From WRGA01 sp031553395 (GTDB taxonomy: Bacteria; Bacteroidota; Bacteroidia; Bacteroidales; WRGA01), in NCBI GenBank assembly GCA_031553395.1, contig JAVBLR010000009.1, positions 236,648-300,647 of the forward strand: a stretch of DNA of 64,000 nucleotides, read 5' to 3'. Shown here piece after piece: positions 9,568 to 16,984 of this stretch. Positions within the stretch are counted from its first letter, which is position 1. Each line of letters starts with the position of its first letter. The translations under genes and the position numbers were made by a program. The notes under the pieces were generated by a model that saw nothing but the letters and a program-made list of their open reading frames with translations, searched no databases and was not told the DNA's origin.

Positions 9568-10335
9568 TTACTTTTTATTAAAGCCATATAATTCGCTTTT
9601 ACTCATTGTTTTAGAACTGAAAAGATTATAATCTGATATTTTTTTGCTTAATACAGAACTATATCCACTGTTATTTCCTCTTGGATGCGTAAGATGAAAT
9701 AATTCCCCATCTACCCTGCCTATTTTATATCCCAAATTTTTCCATCTTTCATATCGTTCAAAATCTTCCGAACCCCAACCATAAAAGTTCTCATTTTCCA
9801 TTCCGGAATCTTTGTATGCTTTTACATTTACAAATACGGCGCCTCCTTTCATATCCTTCCCATATATTAAATGCATTCTGTTTTTATATTTTTGAAATAT
9901 TCGAATATCCCGACGATTAAGGAAACATGATCGAAGAATATCAGAAGTGTCTAAAAAAGTGCCATCATACGGATAAACAAATTCGAAATTACCTGTTCTT
10001 AATCTTTCAACGGATTCGAGAATTTGTTTTTTAGAAATAATTACATCTGCATCCCATATCCCTAAAAATGGAGTTGTAACAGTTTTCGTCATTTTATTGA
10101 GATATTTAGTCCGGTAAAAAACATCGTCATGATCTTCTATGAAAGAATAGTGAATTTGCCTATCTAATAAGCGCTTCAAGATTCCATTATTATAACCTGA
10201 TATTTCCCAAAGAAGAATACTACAATCAAAATTTTTTAATAAATACCGTGTACTTATTAATGTATTCTCCAATCGTACAATAGAATCTAACCTTACAGGT
10301 ACCAGAAATGTAACATCTTTTAAATTAATCCTCAT
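9568..10335 (-). CDS. Galactosyltransferase-like glycosyltransferase (GT-A, GT2/GT7-like)
   Basis: 255 residues. The N-terminal GT-A domain begins VTFLVPVRLDS and carries a WDADV metal/donor motif at 94-98. The C-terminal part has the G186-W-G-S-E-D191 motif followed by ERWKNLGYKIGRV and HLTHPR, the signature of the galactosyltransferase C-terminal domain (Glyco_transf_7C). Proteins with this layout transfer Gal or GalNAc. It overlaps the LanC-like gene at 10325-11416 by 11 bases, placing a glycosyltransferase directly inside the precursor-LanM-exporter transcript. That makes it the best candidate for a sugar transfer onto the peptide. Soluble, no membrane segment seen. Confidence 0.8.
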   Translation of the reverse strand: MRINLKDVTFLVPVRLDSIVRLENTLISTRYLLKNFDCSILLWEISGYNNGILKRLLDRQIHYSFIEDHDDVFYRTKYLNKMTKTVTTPFLGIWDADVIISKKQILESVERLRTGNFEFVYPYDGTFLDTSDILRSCFLNRRDIRIFQKYKNRMHLIYGKDMKGGAVFVNVKAYKDSGMENENFYGWGSEDFERYERWKNLGYKIGRVDGELFHLTHPRGNNSGYSSVLSKKISDYNLFSSKTMSKSELYGFNKK

Positions 10336-11416
10336 GTGTATTTGAATTAAATAATAGCTGATAAGTTAAGGCAACACCTGTAAAGCCATTCAGAAGTCCA
10401 ATATTATTAATCACTCCAGACTCCGGATTAAATTCATCATTCCAAATATTAGCATTAGTTATCTTTTTTAAAATAATATCTTTCTGTAATTCGAGCATAT
10501 TACTACCAGTACATTTATCCAGTTCATACAATAGGAATGAATAACCGCAAATTCCTGTATTTAAATATATATTTTTATTCCGGAATTCTTTATTTATTAT
10601 TCTGTTGTGGTCAATATTCTTTTCCAACAAATTTGCATATTCTGTCCATTCCGGAATATGTATTTGTGTCAATACTTTTCTGACACCCAATAAAAGGAAT
10701 AGCCTCATACAATGTAACTGTGGTATTGAGGATAAAACTGTAGCTGATATACCATCTATTATTTTAATAATTTTGTAATTGTAAAAATCCAACAGAAATA
10801 AGTCACTGAGAATATATAAGTAAATAGGAAGGATATAATCCATATAAGCAATCAAAGACGGTTCCCATTTTGAATGGGAAAAAGCTGCATCTCGCTCTAT
10901 CTTATTGATTATTTGGATTACCATGCCTTGAAAGATATATTTGTCAATAGAATAAGAAGATTGAGTTTTTAATCTTTCGAGAAAGTAAAACAAAATCATT
11001 ATTAATTGAGATAATTCAATTGAAGAATTGAGTTTGTCGAACCATTCAAAGCTAATTATTTTAACTATCTTATCATCAATATCTTGAAAAATGCTATTTA
11101 TATTCCCTTCAACAAACTTTTTTTTGATTAAGTAATTGATACCCCAAGCAATCCCAGCAAGTCCATTATCAAAATCAATAGCATATCCATCACTAATTGA
11201 ATTATAGATATCATCTAATAAATGTTCCGCAAATAACTGATATTCTTTATTATTTGTTTGCTGTGCTAAATGAAAGAAATATATACAAACTCCCATTTTT
11301 CCATTGAATAATCCCAAAGATGTGTCTTTTAGATTTTGGGAGATCAAGATTTTGTCCAATATCCTAAATCTTTGCTCCATATCTATTTTTATAATATATC
11401 TCATATTCTGATACAT
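10325..11416 (-). CDS. LanC-like protein lacking the zinc site (second copy)
   Basis: About 363 residues with LanC-like barrel motifs: GLFNGKMGVCIYFFHLAQ near 35-52, NGLAGIAWGINYL, and GLLNGFTGVALTYQLL close to the C-terminus. As in the copy at 3566-4642, the W-C-x-G and C-H-G zinc-binding motifs are absent, although an isolated ICGYS is present; a cyclase role is unlikely. The ATG at 11416 is preferred over a TTG one codon upstream; ATGs at 11401 and 11377 are further alternatives. It lies 15 bases after the HExxH protein gene and overlaps the galactosyltransferase-like gene. Both LanC-like proteins have a glycosyltransferase immediately downstream, suggesting paired action. Confidence 0.7.
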   Translation of the reverse strand: MYQNMRYIIKIDMEQRFRILDKILISQNLKDTSLGLFNGKMGVCIYFFHLAQQTNNKEYQLFAEHLLDDIYNSISDGYAIDFDNGLAGIAWGINYLIKKKFVEGNINSIFQDIDDKIVKIISFEWFDKLNSSIELSQLIMILFYFLERLKTQSSYSIDKYIFQGMVIQIINKIERDAAFSHSKWEPSLIAYMDYILPIYLYILSDLFLLDFYNYKIIKIIDGISATVLSSIPQLHCMRLFLLLGVRKVLTQIHIPEWTEYANLLEKNIDHNRIINKEFRNKNIYLNTGICGYSFLLYELDKCTGSNMLELQKDIILKKITNANIWNDEFNPESGVINNIGLLNGFTGVALTYQLLFNSNTHED

Positions 11417-11431
11417 CAAAATGATACTGAA

Positions 11432-12601
11432 TTAAATCTTGTATGGAATGAATCCATCTTTTCCAAATTGATGAATAATTTTGCGGAAAGATTTATTAAT
11501 ATCATTCCTTTTAATATTTAACTTTTGATCAATAAATCTGTATAAATCATCATCAGAATTTCCGTAAACTAATGCTTCTTTGAGAAGATTTATCCCTCCT
11601 TTTTCTATACATAAATGACACAAAATAATTCCAAGAAAATAAGAAGGAGAAGTTACTCCATCCATTTGATAAAAGGTATCCAATTTATTCAAGTTAATTT
11701 CAGGATGTCTTTGCAGGTAATTATCCATACGCTTGAAATGCTCAGTAATAGAAATTCCAAGTTTAATATCATTTTCACCAAAGTAATCGGATAATCCATT
11801 AAGAAATAATCCATGAGCGTTAGGGAAAAAATTATTGATTAAGTGTACAATTTCATGCTCATAATTTTCTCCATTGATACTGTTAGAATAAATAATATTA
11901 TTAAATCGATCATAAAATCCACACAAATTATTGATATTAACCCCTTCCCCTATGACATAATCAAAACCTTTTAGTTGCATTATCTCATTGCAGTTAAGGG
12001 TAATATAATATTCTATTTTATCAATTTTAATTCCAAACTTATCAATTAAAAATCCTATCAATTTATTTGCTTTTTCTGCTTTGAATATGTTGAAAGGATG
12101 CAAAGGGTGATATTTATAGTAGATAATACCAACTTGTTTTTCAGACCAACTTCGAGTATAAAATGGCAACCAATTATATAATTTATAAATCCCGTTTTCT
12201 TTTTTTGCAATAACATTAGTGATTGCCATTGAATTGATATGGGTGGTGTCATCCCAATAGAACATAGAACGAATTACATAATAGTCTCCCTGATTAGTAA
12301 TGGAAAGTATTACATTCTTTAAATTAAAACCATATAATCCGGGAGTTAACCATCCTTCAGATTTCAGTAAGTCGTAGCTTTTATATTTTGCTTTTTCTGC
12401 TTGGTTCCAATATGGATTATCATACAAACTATCTGGTTGAGAAGAAAGATAGTTATTCCAACATTCAAATACCTTCGCTTTATCAGGGTCTGTTTTGATA
12501 TCAACTCCAGCATTTAGGAAAGAGGATGGTAATTCTTCCTGAGCATGTAAAATTACAGAACAAACAGAGAATAATAAGTAACAATAAATATACTTTTTCA
12601 T
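11432..12601 (-). CDS. Secreted protein with HExxH zinc-protease motif
   Basis: 389 residues from the ATG at 12601; the frame also opens at an ATG at 12646, but the later start gives a clean signal peptide ending ILHAQ. The central part carries H-E-I-V-H (residues 249-253 in this numbering), followed about 17 residues on by FLNGLSDYFG. This resembles the W-x-x-E-G-x-A-E-Y region that gives the third zinc ligand in MA-clan peptidases, except that the expected Glu is not conserved. It is probably periplasmic. Its position directly after LanM suggests a role in peptide maturation, immunity or trimming, but protease activity is inferred only from the motif. Family otherwise unrecognised. Confidence 0.6.
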   Translation of the reverse strand: MKKYIYCYLLFSVCSVILHAQEELPSSFLNAGVDIKTDPDKAKVFECWNNYLSSQPDSLYDNPYWNQAEKAKYKSYDLLKSEGWLTPGLYGFNLKNVILSITNQGDYYVIRSMFYWDDTTHINSMAITNVIAKKENGIYKLYNWLPFYTRSWSEKQVGIIYYKYHPLHPFNIFKAEKANKLIGFLIDKFGIKIDKIEYYITLNCNEIMQLKGFDYVIGEGVNINNLCGFYDRFNNIIYSNSINGENYEHEIVHLINNFFPNAHGLFLNGLSDYFGENDIKLGISITEHFKRMDNYLQRHPEINLNKLDTFYQMDGVTSPSYFLGIILCHLCIEKGGINLLKEALVYGNSDDDLYRFIDQKLNIKRNDINKSFRKIIHQFGKDGFIPYKI

Positions 12602-12712
12602 ATGTAAATTTTTATTTTTTACACTAAGATCGTATGGAACTCGCATGCTTCAAAATTATCATAATCTTGTGGCGTAACCCTCGTTTTCATGCTTCGTTTC
12701 ATAATACTAAAA

Positions 12713-15610
12713 TTAATGTAGAATCTTATTTAAATTGTTAGGATATTCTGGACATAATATACTTGGACATTCTTCCCATTTTGCGAATCGGAGGAATTGA
12801 TATCCGACTCCGGCTTTACCTAAAAAAAGATTGTATAGTCCAACATATCCATCATCTCCTCCTTTGGATATATATCCCTTCATTAACTGATTTCCTATTA
12901 TTGACAATTTATCCTCAACCAAAGAAGTAAGAGCATAATTATCTGAGAACTTGCCAATAGCATATAATACTTCCAAATTCCCCATATCTCCATGACAAAC
13001 AGATTGGTTTCCACCTATACCATTTCTTAAAATTGATTTATATGCAATATCTATCTCCTTTAATAACAAATCATCATTAATCCCAGATTGAGAAAGTAAC
13101 AACCTGCTGAGAGCAATTCCAGCAGATCCATGACACCAACTCCCTCCATCATATTTTTCATTAACACTTCTTCCATCAATCCATCCTTGAATACTTTCAT
13201 CGAAGAAACTTCTATCATGGATTAATAATTTACCAATCATAGGTGATAACAATTCTTCTTTATCCGGAAATTCTTTTCGTACTTTATTTAATATATACGC
13301 AATACCAGCACTACCATGAGCATATCCCCCCAAATACATTATTCGGAATTTATCAAAAGGATCAAAATATGGATACATAATGCCATTTCCTATAGAAACT
13401 GATTTAGAATATAAAATATCAATTATTTCATTTAATAAATCATCATATAACACTTTATCAATTAGGCTATTGTTTTCGATGATATAGTCCAACAACCCTA
13501 TCAATCCTAGAAAAAGATCAAACTGTTTTGTGAAAGGCATTATAGCTTTTAATTGCATCAGAATTTGATGAACCAATTGCTTATCATGATATTTTTTTGG
13601 TAAATGTACCATTAAATATAAAAGACTTAGCGGATATCCAAAAACGGATAAAGGATGGTATTCCTTTCTTTGCAGAGATAAATCAGTAAAATATCTTATT
13701 TCGACTAAGTCTTGAAAAATTTTTTTGTAATGTTCGAATAATATTATGCTATCCTTTATATATTTATCATCCTTTGTATATTTAGATAAGTAGATAAAAA
13801 ACAATGCTATACCAACTGCTCCATCATATAGATCTTGATTCATAGGCATAGTTTCATAGCGTCCATCCAATGAATTCCTATTTTTTGATATCCAATTAAT
13901 TTCGCCATTAACACTTGTTTTTTTTTCATATAGCTCATCTCCTATTATCTTAGCTATTTTTATGTAATCATAAAATCCCATTTTATTATTATGAGATATA
14001 AATTTTACAGATGAAAAGCCTATACCTGTAGACTCAAAAATGCATTGGATACTATTTTCTATTATTCCGACCTGAAAATTCAGATCGGAACTAGAAAGGT
14101 TATCTAACCTTAACCGGATTCTCTCAACCGCATCACGATTACTCCAATTAAAATCCTCAAGTACAGGTATACCATCTCCATCTATCAAATATGAATGTTT
14201 TTTGTCGGCATAAAAAATTGGAACATCTCCCCTAAGCAATTGTTTCTTTATAGAATTATGAAAATAGTTTTCTGTATCATCAATATATTCTAATTTTATT
14301 ATATTCTTTATCAAATTTGAGATATCTTCCTTTCCTTGCATATATTCCGGAATTTTCAGCTCATCTAAAAGAGACACATATAATGTTGTCGGATGGAGAA
14401 TCATTCTGTTTTGAATTTCTTTTAAAGAAGGTAAATTTAAAATTTCTTTTTTTATTACCTCTTTATTATTATGGAAGAATTTATATGCCGTAATAAATCC
14501 TTCTATGAAATCTTTTAAATATTTCGGTTTTATTTCTATAGGTTTTTCTTGTAATATGGGCAAATGCACCTCTGAATTATTATTGAAACAAAATAATACA
14601 GAACTTAAAACATTTCTTTCCCCATCTCCATTATACATCCACTGTGGTAATATTCCCGTTTTTACCACACTGGATTCAAAGTAATCATTAATACCGACAT
14701 TTATAAGAAAATTTTTAGGTCTTGACATTAATGCCTCAATGTCAATGATATGAAAAATACCTTCTCTAGAAATAACATTGTCCGGAATTATATCATTAGT
14801 TCCTATTATATAAAAAAAGCACAATATGGAACCAACGTTTTTATAATACAGATATAAATCATTTTCTGATTTTACTTCACAGGAGGTTATAAATTGTAAC
14901 CAAGAATGATTCCCTTTGCAGATAAATTGAGGCAGTCCAATTCTATAATGAAAACCTAACCTATTTAAGTTTTCCATAATATCACAAAATGCTTTTTCAT
15001 TATTTGCATTCCTTGGTTTATATACAATTTTATATCCACTTTCGAATTCAAAAAAACATACATGTTTTCCATTATTATGTAAATCTCCAGCAAAAAGGGA
15101 TAGTTTTAATAATTTATCATCAGAAGTTACCCCTAGCTTAATAATGCTCTCATAATCTGATACATAATGAAGCAATACATTTTGTAAGAATCCTAGAATA
15201 TTATTACAATAAGTTTCTAAACGAGAATGTAACAATGGATATTTCTCAAAGAGGTACTCTATCCATTCCGATTCATTGGATAAATTTTTAACGAAATCAT
15301 GAAACAATGATTCTTCATCCGTTCCGTTTAGAATAGATTCCTCTTTGGATATGATAAATTCATGCTCGATTACACGAGATAATAAATTATTTTTTATAAA
15401 ACAAATTACTTGAAAAGATAAATCTGTTATAAAATACTGCTTATCGGACAGAATCAATTTATCTTCTTTTTTTTTAATAATGACCTCAATTTCTTTATTT
15501 ATAAAAATATTTAACGAATTCATTACAAAATAAAGATCTGACTCTATATTTTGTGATTTATCATTCGGGTAATTTTTGTTTATTCTTAATATTTTTTGTA
15601 ACAAACTCAT
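12713..15610 (-). CDS. lanM: Class II lanthipeptide synthetase (LanM)
   Basis: 965 residues, usual LanM length. The N-terminal dehydratase (about 60-590) has the kinase-like YKPR motif with Lys198 and a D290-I-E292 segment. The usual D-x-H-x-E-N loop reads D273-I-I275-P-D277-N278, so its His is replaced by Ile. The C-terminal cyclase (about 590-965) has His765 in GGYAHGSAG and a complete zinc site: Cys826 in SWCHG, and Cys872-His873 in SVCHGD. The enzyme would dehydrate Ser/Thr in the precursor core and close thioether rings with Cys. The precursor gene lies 66 bases upstream with a terminator-like hairpin between them. Cyclase function looks intact; dehydratase function is likely but should be checked because of the His change. 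Confidence 0.93.
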   Translation of the reverse strand: MSLLQKILRINKNYPNDKSQNIESDLYFVMNSLNIFINKEIEVIIKKKEDKLILSDKQYFITDLSFQVICFIKNNLLSRVIEHEFIISKEESILNGTDEESLFHDFVKNLSNESEWIEYLFEKYPLLHSRLETYCNNILGFLQNVLLHYVSDYESIIKLGVTSDDKLLKLSLFAGDLHNNGKHVCFFEFESGYKIVYKPRNANNEKAFCDIMENLNRLGFHYRIGLPQFICKGNHSWLQFITSCEVKSENDLYLYYKNVGSILCFFYIIGTNDIIPDNVISREGIFHIIDIEALMSRPKNFLINVGINDYFESSVVKTGILPQWMYNGDGERNVLSSVLFCFNNNSEVHLPILQEKPIEIKPKYLKDFIEGFITAYKFFHNNKEVIKKEILNLPSLKEIQNRMILHPTTLYVSLLDELKIPEYMQGKEDISNLIKNIIKLEYIDDTENYFHNSIKKQLLRGDVPIFYADKKHSYLIDGDGIPVLEDFNWSNRDAVERIRLRLDNLSSSDLNFQVGIIENSIQCIFESTGIGFSSVKFISHNNKMGFYDYIKIAKIIGDELYEKKTSVNGEINWISKNRNSLDGRYETMPMNQDLYDGAVGIALFFIYLSKYTKDDKYIKDSIILFEHYKKIFQDLVEIRYFTDLSLQRKEYHPLSVFGYPLSLLYLMVHLPKKYHDKQLVHQILMQLKAIMPFTKQFDLFLGLIGLLDYIIENNSLIDKVLYDDLLNEIIDILYSKSVSIGNGIMYPYFDPFDKFRIMYLGGYAHGSAGIAYILNKVRKEFPDKEELLSPMIGKLLIHDRSFFDESIQGWIDGRSVNEKYDGGSWCHGSAGIALSRLLLSQSGINDDLLLKEIDIAYKSILRNGIGGNQSVCHGDMGNLEVLYAIGKFSDNYALTSLVEDKLSIIGNQLMKGYISKGGDDGYVGLYNLFLGKAGVGYQFLRFAKWEECPSILCPEYPNNLNKILH

Positions 15611-15632
15611 TTTTACACATTTTAATTTGTAG

Positions 15633-15668
15633 AAAAAGGTGCCTAAATTCTATTAAGTAGACACCTTT
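15633..15668 (-). terminator. Terminator-like hairpin between precursor and lanM (attenuator)
   Basis: Read on the minus strand, AAAGGTGTCTA pairs with TAGGCACCTTT (11 pairs including one G-U) around a 12-base loop and is followed by TTTTT. It starts 8 bases after the precursor stop codon. A partial terminator here would let precursor transcripts outnumber the synthetase and downstream genes, as in many bacteriocin operons. Confidence 0.7.
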
Positions 15669-15676
15669 GCATTAAT

Positions 15677-15877
15677 TTACTGTTTTTTAGGAGGAGGTTG
15701 TGGTGGTGGACAACTACACGTACATGTTCCATCACATCCACAACTGCTTCCTGTTTGAGCACAAGAGCTGCCGCCTGTGCCTCCATAACCACCCAAAATT
15801 AAACTGATCTCCTTTTCTTCCAAGCGATGATAATTACTCATGCTCTTGTTCAGTTTTAATTTTTCAATTTTTTTCAT
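15677..15877 (-). CDS. lanA: Double-glycine-leader lanthipeptide precursor
   Basis: 66 residues. The leader (1-30) has the charged MKKIEKLKLNK start and LEEKEISLILGG end of the Bacteroidales GG-type natural product precursors (TIGR04149-like). Cleavage is expected after Gly29-Gly30, with further GG pairs at 32-33 and 35-36. The core (31-66) has six Cys (39, 46, 48, 52, 54, 56), nine Ser/Thr (34, 37, 38, 42, 44, 45, 51, 53, 55) and a Pro-rich tail, PPPQPPPKKQ. With LanM and a C39 exporter downstream, it is the likely substrate: up to six thioether rings are possible, leaving at least three Ser/Thr for other changes such as glycosylation. Without context the CxC clusters could suggest metal binding. 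Confidence 0.88.
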   Translation of the reverse strand: MKKIEKLKLNKSMSNYHRLEEKEISLILGGYGGTGGSSCAQTGSSCGCDGTCTCSCPPPQPPPKKQ

Positions 15878-16493
15878 GATAATAAAAAAATAAAGAGTTA
15901 AACAATAAATTACTATGGCATAATCACAATAACTGGCACCAAAATTATTGCCTATTGCCCCATAGTCTTAGCAATAGTTTTCCAAAATTTTTATATGTTT
16001 ATTTTCTCTATTACCTCTATCTAATAACCATTATACTTTGGTATAAATAGTTTAGGCTCGTTTCATGCCTTATATATTTTAGTACATCTTTTTTGTTAAA
16101 ATATATGTATATATTAATAAGATGAAACAATCACTTTTTACTTATTTTATATAAGCAAAATATATGATAATTGTATACTTCTATTGTATTTTTAAATTAA
16201 TATTATATCTTTACGGTACTTTTATTATCTACACCTTATTATTTGAATCTATTTATTTCAATTAAGTATTTTATTTATAGCTATTTATATTTTTGAATGT
16301 ATTGATATATACTGAAAATACTCTTTTTTAAATACAATTTTCTTGTTTTATGTATTTAGATTATAGGTATAAATAAACTTTTTACCTATGCTTTTAAATA
16401 TTGATGTAAAGATTAAAAAAACTACTGAGTAAATTAGTCGAAAAGTTGGTCAAATAATATCCGATTTTCTGTACAAAAAATAAAAACAGGTGT
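15878..16493. other. AT-rich divergent intergenic region
   Basis: About 616 bases between the precursor (leftward) and the XRE regulator (rightward). It is very AT-rich, with no convincing coding frame, and should hold the promoter and any operators for both directions. Apart from the TAATTTTG box noted separately I see no canonical paired promoter and no clear repeated operator. Confidence 0.6.
15940..15947 (-). promoter_or_regulatory. Candidate -7 box of the lanthipeptide operon
   Basis: The minus strand reads TAATTTTG, matching the Bacteroidetes -7 consensus TAnnTTTG, and would give a leader of about 55 bases before the precursor. No TTTG lies 19-21 bases upstream, so the call is weak or implies activator dependence. 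Confidence 0.3.
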
Positions 16494-16829
16494 ATGAATG
16501 TAGGTAAAAACTTGAAAGTAATACGAAATAGAAGAAATATTTCTCAACAGGAGATTGCCGATTTCTTGGGTATTGACCGTAAGACCTACGCAAGTTGGGA
16601 AGCCGGTACAGATGTAAAGTGTGCTTATATACCTAAGCTGGCAAAGTTCTTTCAAGTAGAAATAGAAGACTTGTTTCAAGAAAAGTCAGCAGATATAATG
16701 ATTGATGCCCTCAATACAAGTGTAGAAAATAAAGATGCTCAGGGGAATAACATAATATTAGTATTAACAGACAAAGAGTCAGCAAATCAGTTGGCTGACA
16801 TTATCAAGGAAAGATTAGAACGCAAATAA
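16494..16829 (+). CDS. XRE-family helix-turn-helix regulator
   Basis: 111 residues. The N-terminal two thirds is a typical XRE/Cro domain: GKNLKVIRNRRNISQQEIADFLGI (4-27), with recognition-helix-like DRKTYASWEAG (28-38), then YIPKLAKFFQVEIEDLF (45-61). The C-terminal tail (about 65-111) is charged and may mediate dimer or partner contacts. It acts as a DNA-binding protein in the cytoplasm. The gene is divergent from the lanthipeptide operon across a 616-base AT-rich gap, so it is a plausible but unproven regulator of that operon. No paired promoter is obvious upstream. Confidence 0.85.
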   Translation: MNVGKNLKVIRNRRNISQQEIADFLGIDRKTYASWEAGTDVKCAYIPKLAKFFQVEIEDLFQEKSADIMIDALNTSVENKDAQGNNIILVLTDKESANQLADIIKERLERK

Positions 16830-16984
16830 AGTGGATTGACCGGATTATCGCAAATGTTATTTTTAAAATATTCTGATAAAGTAAGTAGCGATTTATTCTA
16901 AACTAACTCATAGAGATTCTCTTGAAATAATTTCTTTCCTTATGCCGCGGCGAACGATCGTAGTCACAGATCCGGTTCAAATAA

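Noticed and set aside
15677..15877. Small metallothionein-like protein
   Set aside because: The CxC clusters would fit, but the GG leader, adjacent LanM and C39 exporter make a lanthipeptide precursor far more likely.
15878..16493. Second precursor peptide in the large intergenic gap
   Set aside because: No short frame on either strand has a GG leader or a Cys-rich core.
16434..16679. 81-codon minus-strand frame over the XRE gene
   Set aside because: It is antisense to a clear XRE domain and has no recognisable features.
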